Shown in pieces: positions 10,808 through 21,565 of a stretch of DNA of 64,000 bases. Source of the DNA: Annona cherimola (taxonomy: Eukaryota > Streptophyta > Magnoliopsida > Magnoliales > Annonaceae); assembly GCA_030490835.1 (NCBI GenBank), contig CM059975.1:35496133-35560132 (forward strand), given 5' to 3'. The translations under genes and the position numbers were made by a program. The notes under the pieces are model-generated. The model did no database searches. It had not been told where the DNA came from and saw nothing but the letters and a program-made list of their open reading frames with translations. Position 1 is the stretch's first letter; the number at the start of each line of letters is the position of its first letter.

Positions 10808-12495
10808 AGTAGATACATAAGAAAGTACATCTAACTTAAATTTTCCCCAATGTGTATATATATACTCTTTATTTTAATGGTGGTTCACTAGGCGGGCTCT
10901 TTAGAGTCTCGTAGTGGATTGCTGACGTCTTCTTTGTTGGAGTTAGATATCTTCTATGCAACTATAAAGCAAAGCCGACAACCATTCAAGAAAGCACAAT
11001 TGAATTATGGCGCTTGAACTGCTAAGGTGGTGTAATTCTTCTAGGGCCCAACCCATGGGAAACTGTTCCTCCATTTTTCTCGGGGGAAGCTGCAAATCCA
11101 CCATTGATTTCTGTTGAACAGTTAGGATGAGATTGGGCATTTTGAGAACATAGAAAAAATCGTAAGAGGGGTCAAATTTGGGTGCTCATGCTCGCGGCGG
11201 CGGATTTACGGAGGGGAGCAACGACGATCTCACTAGCAGCAAACGTTCTCACCGGCAGCAGATGATCTCATTGGCAATAATAAAGAAGGACCAGACAGTA
11301 GAGGCTGGATCCAGAAGAATGTGGGCAAAGGCTAGATATGGAAGAATGTGGGTTGCTGGAGATGGTTGCTGGACTTGGGGATCGTAGCTGGTTACCAGAG
11401 TAAGCAATCAGATTTAGGATGAAGATGAGTTTTTCCCCTTTGTCGGCGCTAGACTTGAAGATCGTGACCAAAAATGAGGAAAATGGTAGAGAGATCCTTT
11501 TAAGATCGTCATTCTCTTAGTTGGTTCCGATTAGATGAAAGCGGATTGCAGATATGAAGATCTGAAAACCCACATACCTACCATGACTCCTCTCGTTTGT
11601 CAATTTGCAAGGATGGTGATGGAGCACCAAAATGGTGCTCCAATGGTGCAATCGGAAATCATGCACACCCAACCCACAATTTTTATTTTATATTTTTTCC
11701 GCCTTCCGGCCATGTTGATTAAAAAAAACCCATGAATTACTTTTGCTACTATTCTGTAGCCGATATTCACCAGAGGGTCCTAAAATATGATTATTTCAAG
11801 CACCTTTATGAATGTAATTATGCTAATTATTACAAATCTAATATTATAATTTTGCATCTATACATTAAAATTACAAGCGCATCATTTTTTGTGAAATGTT
11901 GTAGGTTTTTGTAAATTTAACCTACTAAGGTTTCAAAACAATTCAATATAGTAAATTAATCATATTTATGCTTAATTGGTATGATATTTATTTTAATTTT
12001 AGTAAATATTTTCTTTTATTTAATTTAATATTTTAACATGTATAATTTTCTATTAAAAATTCTATGCAAACTTAACTCGCACACTAACAGCAATATGCTA
12101 TGAGCAATATGATTTTTGTTATTATGATATTTTAGATATTTATGATTTAAAAGAAATTCAAAATAAAATAAGTACCACAAGTATGAATACGTTAAAAATT
12201 TAATCATTTCGAGTGGAGCTTCATTTCAAGATAATTATATTTATAAAATTAGATACAACACATTTTTTATAACTTCTCTATTTAATACAAATATTTATTA
12301 AATCCATAATTTTATATTAATTTAATTTAATTTAAATCAATAATATGATATTACAATAAATATTAATGTAGATACAAAATAAGTTAATCAAAATAATTAT
12401 TTTCATCTAGTTTAAAAATATTTTTATTAACAAATCTAAAAATATGTCATTATTAAATTAACTTAAAAAGTTGTATGTTAATTTTTGATATTATG
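10808..12495. other. Unassigned AT-rich flank
   Basis: No coding frame longer than about 70 codons with recognisable content. A perfect hairpin (GGAGCACCA, loop AAA, TGGTGCTCC) is at 11621-11641. From about 11700 the sequence becomes very AT-rich. Nothing else can be supported. Confidence 0.5.
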
Positions 12496-14090
12496 ATATA
12501 AATGACCTAATTAGGAGCCTATAACCATATTATAGGTATTATATTAGGATTAACTTATTAATATAAAAATTAGATTCTGTTAGATGCGCTTAAATGCGGT
12601 TAGATGCTGTTAGATGTTGTTAGATATGGTTAGACGCGGTTAGATGTTGTTCAATTTAATTACAACCATTAAATTCTATCAATTAAAATTTTAAATTCAA
12701 AAGTTAGATCTGGTTAGATGTCGTTAGATGCTGGTAGATGTCGTTAGATTTGGTTAGATACTGTTAGATGTTGCTAGATGCTTTTAGACGCGATTAGATG
12801 TTGTTAGATACCATTAGATTAAGGTGGATTTCATTAAATCCTATTATCCGGGTTTCAAATTCTGTAATTAAGGTATAAGTAACTTTATAAGGGGCTTAGG
12901 ATTATATTACAGGTGTTAAATTAGGATTAACTGATTAATATCAAAAGTTAGATCTGGTTAGATGTCGTTAGATGCTGTTAGATACCATTAGATTAAGGTG
13001 GATTTCATTAAATCCTATTATCTGGGTTTCAAATTCTGTAATTAAGGTATAAATGACCTTATATGGTGCTTCGGATCATATTACAGGTATTAAATTAGAA
13101 TTAATTGATTAATATAAAAAGTTAGATCTAGTTAGATGTCGTTAGATACTGTTAGATATCGTTAGATCGGGTTAGATGCTGTTAGATGCCATTAGATGCT
13201 GTTAGATGTCGTTAGATGCTGTTAGATGATGTTAGATGTCAATAGATTAAGCGGATTTCATTAAATGCTATAATTTGGGTTTCAAATTCTGTAATTAAGG
13301 TATAAATGACCTTATAAGGTGCTTAGGATTATATTACAGGTGTTAATTTATTATTAACTGATTAATATCAATAGTTATATTCGGTTAGATATTGTTAGAT
13401 GCTGGTAGATGTCGTTAGATTCGGTTAAATGTTGTCAAATGTTGTTAGATGCTGTTAGATGTGATTAGATATTGTTAAATACTATTAGATTAAGGTGGAT
13501 TTCATTAAATCCTATTATTTGGATTTCAAATTCTATAATTAAGGTATAAATGACCTTATAAGAGACTTATGATTATATTACAGGTGTTAAATTAGAATTA
13601 ACTGGTTAATATCAAAAGTTAGATATGGTTAGATGTCGTTAAATGTTGTTAGATATCATTAGATGCTGTCAGATAACATTAGATTAAGGTAGATTTCATT
13701 AAATCTTATTATCTGGATTTCAAATTCTATAATTAAGGTATAAATGACCATATAAGGTGCTTAAGATTATATTAGAAATGTTAAATTAGGATTAATTAAT
13801 AATATCAAAAGTTAGATCCGGTTAGATGTCGTTAGATTCTGTTAGATGTCGTTAGATCCAGTTAGATGCTGTTAGATACCATAAATTAAGTAGATTTTAT
13901 TAAATTCTATTATCTGGATTTCAAATTCTGTAATTAAGGTATAAATGACCTTATAATGTGCTTAGAATTATATTACAAATGTTAATTTATTATTAACTGG
14001 TTAATATCAAAAGTTAGATCTGGTTAGATGTCATTAGATACCGTTAGATTATGTTAGATCCTGTTAGATGCAGTTAGATTTTGTAATATT
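12496..14090. repeat. Two-level tandem array based on GTTAGATG
   Basis: Seven large units are marked by a shared phrase around AATTAAGGTATAAATGACC, with starts near 12496, 12860, 13035, 13285, 13534, 13727 and 13928. Unit lengths vary from about 175 to 365 bp. Much of the variation comes from differing numbers of an inner repeat of about 10 bp (GTTAGATGYC / GTTAGATGCT). Each full unit also has a TTTCATTAAATCCTATTAT block. No coding content. Confidence 0.88.
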
Positions 14091-14690
14091 TGAAAAATAA
14101 ACAAATATTATTAAATTTTCAAATAATCAGAAATAAATATTGAAATTGTTATTTTTGAGAGTACCTTAATTACAAGAATTTTAAATAATATAACATAACT
14201 CCTTATATAAAATATATTTTTCAACTTTTCCAATTATAATGAAATCTTATTAAAAAATAATTTTTTGTACACAAATATTTTTAAAAAATGTCAAATAATG
14301 AAAAATTATGTCTACATATGATTCAGTAGTTGATCTAGCAAATGTCAAATCATAATCATGTCATTTTCCATCATTCATCAATCATACACATTCATATTCA
14401 TATGCATTTATTTCATGCATCCAAAATTCTTAGATATAGTTATATCATCATAACTAATCATATCATTCACAGTATCAAAGCATCTCATTCATAAAACATA
14501 GTCTTAGCATCTCAATATGCCACAACATATTTACATACATGCCATATCACACATATATGTACATATTTATCATCCATAACACATAAACCACCATAATTAT
14601 ACATACATGTGTGTCACACATAAAACCATCATCGAAGTGTCATCAGACCATAATTATACAAACTTTTCATAAAAGTTCATAAAAATCAAA
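14091..14690. other. AT-rich stretch without a gene
   Basis: Rich in CAT/ATA words, no supported frame, no clear inverted repeat. It lies directly 3' of the acidic reading frame on the minus strand and could be its untranslated tail. Confidence 0.4.
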
Positions 14691-15059
14691 CTATCTTCTA
14701 TAAGGACCCCTCCTTATGTAACGCCTACGACTAGGCAGAACCTGAGTAGGTTCATCGGTAATGGTGCTCGTATCAGACCATGTAGGGACATCTTCCTCCC
14801 CTCTGTCACTGCTATCACTATCATCATCTTCTTCATCGACCTCCTTTACCTCATTTTCACTCTCCTCCTCCTGTATTTTGGAAGCAAGGTACTCTATCAG
14901 GTCCTCGTTATCATTATCACTAACATTATTATTTTCATTTCCTGTGTTAAGTCGGATGGGTTTCCCATCCTGTCCTGCTATATGGATAATGATCTCATTA
15001 AGACCCGGAGCGACGGGTGTTTCTAAAATTCCCTGGGCCTGGCGTTCCCCTATTGCAAT
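14691..15059 (-). pseudogene. Orphan acidic reading frame, no start codon
   Basis: A minus-strand frame of 122 codons with no ATG at its head. It opens just after a TAA and closes at TAG 14691-14693. The middle is strongly acidic (KEVDEEDDDSDSSDRGEED) and the end strongly basic (PSRRRYIRRGPYRR). CAATAG just inside its left border could be a splice acceptor, so it may be a last exon. The Ser-rich plus-strand frame over the same bases is its shadow. I do not recognise the family; an end of a transposon protein is possible. Confidence 0.4.
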
Positions 15060-16039
15060 TTAGGTATGAGGTGAGTTGGGAAAGGATCCATTAGAGAGAG
15101 AGTTGCAGGACTCATTTCAAAAGCAGCCAACTAGCCAAGTGGCAGCGCGTTAAGCATATATCAAGGGAGCCTGTATGGAGAAGTTGAATGAGGGAAGGCA
15201 GGACGTGTCAGGGAGAAGAGGAGGGAGATTCAACAAATCTGGTCACGAAAAAAAGGAAAGAAATGGGTTCTTTTGAAGTATGTTGAGGTTTTGTAAATGA
15301 TTAAAGTCTCAGATCACGTAACAAACATGTAAGTCCTGATGGCTTTCAGGAATTTCATCTATTAAGGAGTTCCTCGCAGAAATAAATTCTTGCCGAATTC
15401 TATTTTGCAAACAACTCTTTTAGATCACAAACAAATCGAGTGAAATGAATTATTGAAATTCAATATCTAGGGAAGATCTATAACTTTCTTGTTCATCATA
15501 TTTTTAATGAAGGTCATTTAATAGGCCAATTTTGAGCTGAAAGAGATCCCTTGCTTAGGGCTACTTTCTGCACACACTTTGTCTTTATAAATTTGGTAAA
15601 ACTAAAACTAAAAATAAAATCAATGTGGGTTGATGATAATTCATAAGCGTAGACGTGTGTTAGAGATTGAAAGTATGTTAATCATGTTAAAATGGGATTC
15701 AGGATTAAGTGCTATTGGATTGAAAATGAAGAAAATTTATTTTGGACCTATAGATATATTCAAAGCTGCTGGAACAAATTGGGTGGCTTGAATTTCAATT
15801 CATTTGATCATTTTAATCCACAATTATAAAACTCATTTTAAACAATGGAAATTCAATATTTTGATAATTAATTACAAGAATCACAGTTTTCATGATAAAA
15901 AGTCATTATAAAATAAGTGTACACATGTATATTTAATAAAAATAACTGTGCACGTGGAAAGTTTACTCTTCCATCTGGGCATCAGATGACTTTTTTTTTT
16001 TGAAAATGGGAACAATTATGTCATTTATTTATATATATA
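15060..16039. other. Unassigned stretch
   Basis: No frame with recognisable content. It contains short purine-rich patches (15180-15270) and AT-rich sequence. Nothing supported. Confidence 0.4.
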
Positions 16040-16497
16040 TATTAAGAACCCTTCACCCCATTAGGGAAATAGCGAGCTTTAAAGATTGCATGGGCGAGCC
16101 AATCTTGGACAGTAGCTAACCCCACCCCACCCCACCCCCCCAAAGATAGTACCTTCCCCTTCCAGCTTTGGGTTTTTTCCCAAACCCTTTCTCTGATGTA
16201 CTTGAAAACTTGGTATTTAGATCAACCCAACCACATAGGTAAACCCAAATATTTCTTGATTTGTCGGCCTCTCGATCCAAGTAGAGACTCCAGCTCATTT
16301 CTCTCCTTCATGCCAACGTTTCTGTTGTAGAAGATAGCAGTTTTGTCGATGTTCACATGTTGTCCAGATCTGGTTTCATAAAGATTGACCATCCGTTTTA
16401 GATTCGAGACTTCGCTACGATTTGCATGTAGGAAGAGAAGAGTGTCATCTGTAAAAAATAGAGAGGGTAATATAGGGCCATTCTTGGATAGCCTAAC

Positions 16498-19400
16498 TGT
16501 GAAACCCGCAATCCTAGAATAGCACATGTAAACCTAGGGTTGTAAACCCTAGATCCCTGTACTGATTTTATGATAAATAAAATTTATGAAATATGTTATA
16601 TTTTACAAATGTGTACTACAGGTTAAAATAATGCAATTAAGAATGTGACGCACATGAATAGTAAACGTGCATAGTAATTGTGGATTAAGATATGAGATTA
16701 AGAGTTAATCACTTGATTAACCTAATCACAAAAAGTCAAAAGGAGAATTAATCACTACAAGACAAAATAGCAATTCTTTTGGATATTCTAATCCAAATTT
16801 GGATTTTTGTGGAAAAATAGAAAAAAATTTATAAATTGCAATCCGGGTGTCGGAATTAGATAAAATTTTTTATGGATGGTTAAAAATACATGATGAACAT
16901 GATGGATGGTATAAGATGTGATGAAACTCACAAATTAATGGCCAAGATGAAGTGTCAAATAGATGTTGAAAAAGTAACTTAACTTTTTATTAAATATACT
17001 TTGACTTTTAATAAAGTAAATAATTAAAAAAAATAAAATTAAATGCAAATGCAGCATGGCAGGGACGTGCAAGGGGGTTGCTGACTTTTGGGGTCATGAT
17101 CCAATGGTCACAAATCAATTTTATCATTAATCAAGGGTTGAGATTAAGTTGCTTAAAAATAATTAATTTTAAAATTAAAAAAATAGGATAAAAATAGGGC
17201 TGCAATAGGGCTACTGTAGCAGGCATAGGGTGGCTGCTCTTGGCTCAAGGCACCTTTTGGAAATTAGAAAAAAACACATTTGCAAATTTACACCTCAAGC
17301 AAGGGGGTAAATTGCAATTTAATGAAAAATCAAAAAAGTATAAATAGGGGCATGGGGTGAACGTCCAAAGGCACAATCGCAGCTCCACTTGAGCCATTCC
17401 AAGTTCCCAAGTCATCCAAAACACGTTTTGACCTTGAAAGAATGAAGGAGAGAAGATTTGAGAGAGAAGGGCCAAGTAGAAGGAGAGTTTTTCTACTTCA
17501 GGTAAGGGGATTCTTCCCAAACTTGTTTTGGATGTTAAGTAGGGTAAAACCATGCTTAGATAATGCCCAAGCATGAGAAAATAAGTATAGATATAATGTT
17601 TAAATGGAATTATGCCAAAACATCAAAAATTTGGAGCGAAGATAGGGTATTTGGGAAGATAGCATATGATATATGAAAATAATGCTCCAAAATTGATAAA
17701 TGATGATTTGGGATGTATTATTATGATAAATATGATGTTGGAATAATGATATATTAATTTCATGATTTTTGGAATTAAGGATTATGCTTAAGTGAATTTA
17801 TGTTGATTTTTAGTATATGGAGAAAATGATTTTTTTTGGCCAAGTAAATGATGATAAATTCAAAATGTATGAAATATCTTATGATAAAAATCCATATAAG
17901 AAAATGACGATCACGCATTTTTAAGGATAACCTCTATAAAAAAATTTATGGTGGAAAATAAGGTCATAAATAAATATAAAATATGCATGATAAAGTATGT
18001 ATATCCTTTTCACTTGTATAGGAAAAGGAAAGGAAAGGATAAAGGAGTCGGATTAAAGCAAAGCAAAGGTAAGCAAGCAAACTTTTGAAAATGATTTTTA
18101 TATAGTGCAACTATGGAATATGTCAAATTTTCTTTATTATAAGCAAATTCATATGGAAGTAAGAAGAAATGTTGAAGTATGTGGGAATTGCTTTATCATA
18201 AGCAAATCCTTATAAATGAAGAGAAAGATGGAAATGGTTGCATTATAATGGAAAAGGAAAAGTTTTGATTTCCAAAATAGTATTTTGTTTTATCGAATGA
18301 ATTTAAAATGATTTATTAAAATGTTTTGAAACGGATTTAAGGAAGGTCAACCAATAACCGATTTAAATGAAGATTTCTTTTAAATAACCAAAGGATCATA
18401 CAAGCGTATCTTCGTATAGAAGAAACTTAAGTGTTATGTGGACAAAGAATATGATATATATATATAATGAATTATGCATTAGTATATCCTTTGTTCATGA
18501 AAAATCTAGAAACGATTAGAAAAATGTTTCCAAAGTCTTTGGTTTCCAAATATTAAAATGTTTTTCAAAATTGTTTTACCGATCAAAAATGATTTATAAA
18601 CATTTTTTAGCAATGTTTCAAATTTATTATTTCTCAAATATTTCAAATGTTTTAAGAATGTGCCATTTAAATGTTTTTAAAATTATTTAAGGTTGGTCAT
18701 CCTTACAAAATATTTTTATTAACTTGTTAACTTGGGCTATGCCGAGTTATCAAGTTAGAGATAGAAAAGGGAATACAGGCCGAGGTCTGTACTATTTTGA
18801 AATGACATGCTAGCATCAAGTTTTAAAAAGGAAAAGTCACAGACTAGGGTCTGTGGAGTTTTATAAAAAGCATGCTAGCATATGAATATGGAGAAAGGAA
18901 TGTGCACATAGTTATGTACTAGGTCTACTGTAGAGGATATGCAGACCGGACGCGGTTGCAAGATGGGCCCCCTCTACATAGGCCAAGTCGCTTTAAAAGG
19001 CGAAATGCCGCCGGCGCCCTTCCTGAAATGGGAGAAGAACACGGATAACTTCCTGGCTCGCGAGTTATCAATAGAGATGGTTTCTCTCCTAAGGAGGAAA
19101 GGGTGATCACTTGGTAAGTGTCACCTACCAGACGGACAGAAACGTTATGCATGATGCATATGCTTGTTTTAAAAAGGTTTTATGAAAAATGTTTTAAGGA
19201 CATGAGAATGTCCTTGGAGAAAGAAAGTTTTATGGAAAACGTTTTATGTTCGTGAAAAAGAGGTTTACATGTTAAGTTTGCAAGCATATGTTTTACGCAA
19301 GGTTTTATGAAAAGGTTTCCACTGGTTGATAGTAGATCACTCGATAAGTGTCTACTTTTGAACGGGAGAAATGCATTTGAATGGAAAAAAAACGCTTGCT

Positions 19401-19802
19401 TACTGAGTTTCGACTCACATTTTGCTTTTCAAACCATAGACAAGTACAGCACAGGCCAAGAAGAAAAGGAAAAAGAAGGTATGAAGAAAATTTTATGATA
19501 TGCTGATCCATATATGGTATGACATGAACATATGATAAGGAGTTTTCAAATTATGTATGTATAAAATGTTCAGGTTAAAATAACCTGTATTGTACAAAAA
19601 CAAGTATGAATGTTATCAATGATAATTGAGATTTGATGATAAGTATGTGTCTTTATGTGATGAAAGAAAAAGAAAAAAAAAATTTGACGAGATCGAATTA
19701 AGTACCCGCCGCGTGATCAGGGCAACAATCCTGATTCACACTTACCAATCGACAAGATCTTGGAGTAAGGACAAATGTGACGCCTCGGTTCGGGGCGCCA
19801 CA
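16498..19802 (+). mobile_element. Solo LTR Y, 3305 bp, inside the LINE
   Basis: It begins TGTGAAACCC and ends GGGGCGCCACA, flanked by an exact duplication ctaac (16493-16497 and 19803-19807). It cuts the LINE RT between the GVST block and the FTDD block. It has no domain-bearing frame. A TATAAATAGGGG box at 17339-17350 fits plus orientation. The size and GC hairpin ends suggest a gypsy group with long LTRs, but the family is not identified. A non-autonomous element with its own short LTRs was considered; no internal direct repeat was seen. Confidence 0.82.
17339..17350 (+). promoter_or_regulatory. TATA box in solo LTR Y
   Basis: TATAAATAGGGG, about 840 bp into the LTR. It supports the plus orientation. 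Confidence 0.55.
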
Positions 19803-19915
19803 CTAACTCCATTGAATAAACCCCTATCATTATAGTTTCTGATTAATGTAGAGACGCCTTCCGCACAAAGGAGGAAGAGATAAGGGGAAAAGGATCACCT
19901 TGACGAATCCCCCGA

Positions 19916-20370
19916 GTAATTTCCTTAGTATTTTCTCACGAACAAAGTGATAATGATCTTCCATGTGCTTAGTATGAGCATAAAAAACTGAATTTTCTGC
20001 TAGCATGATAGAACTAATAGCAGAACTAATGCTATCACTTCTGATAGGAATAGGAACCTTCACATTCTGAAAAAGATACTCTAACAATCTTGTCAACCAA
20101 ACATTCTCACATTTAACTCACATAGCTATTCGGTATTTGCCTCTGTAGTTGAAAAAGCAACATTAGGTTGTTTCTTGCTCATCTAAGAAATACTTCCCAA
20201 ATGCCACTAGGATCATAGCCCAACTCGATAACACATTGGCCTTTATGCTTGTTGACCTGATTTTAAACTAAGATGATGTCTTCCATTTATTTGGAGAGCT
20301 TGTATCTTTCATTTCTATTATCTCCCATTGTTTGGGAGCAAAAAAATCCATTGAGCAAGATAGGAAAAGG
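19916..20370 (-). pseudogene. Copia RNase H remnant
   Basis: Minus-strand 20096-19920 reads VKVPIPIRSDSISSAI, then FYAHTKHMEDHYHFVREKI, the conserved copia RNase H tail. Just before it, QPNVAFSTTEA near 20130-20165 matches the usual SVALSTTEAE block. Stops and shifts separate the pieces. A foldback MITE starts at 20370. Confidence 0.8.
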
Positions 20371-20725
20371 GACGTGATACAGTGCACCCTAGTGCAAAAA
20401 TTTATTTTTAAAATTTTTTTGAAATGTTTTTTATACAATTGTTAATTTATGTATATTTAACATATATAAATTTTTTTTTACCATTTTAAGGTACTTTTAG
20501 ATATTTTTTGATTTTTTAAAATAAGTGGCATTTTCATAATTCATAAATTATGAAAAAGCCACTGATTTTAAAAAATAAAAAACAAATATCTAAAAATCTC
20601 CAAAAGAAAGGTAAAAATTGATACATATGTTAAATAAACCTAGATTAACAATTGTGTAAAAAAAATTTCAAAAAAATAAAAATATATGAGTGAAATGCAC
20701 CAGGTGCATTCGACCACCCCCGCAT
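20370..20725. mobile_element. Foldback MITE D1
   Basis: About 350 bp that folds on itself around GTGGCATTTTC...GAAAAAGCCAC near 20524-20565. The outer ends carry short GTGCA-rich hairpins (AGTGCACCCTAGTGCA and GTGCATTCG). Relatives are D2 (29655-30005), D3 (30430-30790) and the half copy D4 (31645-31795). Confidence 0.75.
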
Positions 20726-20799
20726 AGGAAAATGTATTTTGGATAAGTTGTAAATATAACAATTAAAAGAAACACTTCCCAAACCATGGCTGAAATAAT

Positions 20800-21565
20800 A
20801 TCCCGAAGTAGAATGGCAATTTGTCAAATCTCTAACCTAATCCAATTCACAATAGCTTGCAAGCTTCATAGGTACACCATGCTTTACCTTCATTAATTGT
20901 GGTTTTCACATGCCTTAAGATATGTTTCAATGTGTTTTTTATGTGACTTCCTTAATTGCTGCATAAACTTACTAGCAATTCAAATTAGATAAGAAAGATA
21001 TGAATGCGTGTTAGTCAAGTAAATCAATTTTCCAACACTTTCTTTGTAAATATGTGCGATAGAGTAGACATTGGTTCTTAACATTCCAAAATTTGCAAGC
21101 AATTCTAAAGAAAATTTCTTTTGAAATATAAAAATTCTTCTTTCATCTTTAGTCATTTCAATACTAAGAAAATACCAAAGATCACTCAAATCTTTCATCT
21201 CAAATTTTCGAAGGAGAGATTTTTTAAAATTTTTACTTCTTTAGAATCATTGCCAATAATAATCAAATCTCCAAATATGATAACTCCTTCAAAGTGCATA
21301 AATAAATATGAGAGGAACTAAAATTATTTTCTTTAAAAATTCTTGAATCTTTGCAAACCATGCTTTTAGTGCTTGTTTCAAGCTATAAAGTACTTTTTTT
21401 AAGCTTACAAGCATGTCTTGGCTTTTGAAAATTTACAAATCTTTCTAATCACTCCTCGCACATCTCCTTATCCATGTCACTATTTAAGAAAGCATTCTTG
21501 ACATTCATTTACCGAAGATTCCATCCTTTTGCATCTATCATACTATGATAGCTCAAACACTTATA
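20800..21565 (-). pseudogene. Copia reverse transcriptase remnant
   Basis: Minus-strand 21198-20980 reads MKDLSDLWYFLSIEM, the block after the catalytic centre. Just upstream, around 21250-21280, FGDLIIIGND corresponds to the usual YVDDIIITG box with the two Asp positions degraded. Upstream fragments run to the MITE at 21566. Not functional. Confidence 0.75.

Larger units (their letters stand above)
16040..19915 (-). mobile_element. Fragment of an L1-type LINE, split by an LTR
   Basis: On the minus strand 19895-19808 reads RGIRQGDPF then, after a frameshift, PYLFLLCAEGVST. The frame resumes at 16497 with LFFTDDTLLF (the RT catalytic site, usually F-A-D-D), SGQHVNIDKTAIF and KYLGLPMWLG. It then jumps over an internal deletion to FKARYFP near 16050. 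These are consecutive blocks of plant L1-type reverse transcriptase. The fragment abuts copia RNase H sequence at about 19916. Confidence 0.85.

Noticed and set aside
12496..14090. Regularly spaced short repeats that could suggest a CRISPR array
   Set aside because: The repeats are about 10 bp and adjacent, with no unique spacers, and the context is a plant genome.
14761..15063. Ser/Leu-rich plus-strand frame of 100 codons
   Set aside because: The minus strand over the same bases gives an ordered acidic/basic frame; the Ser-rich one is its shadow.
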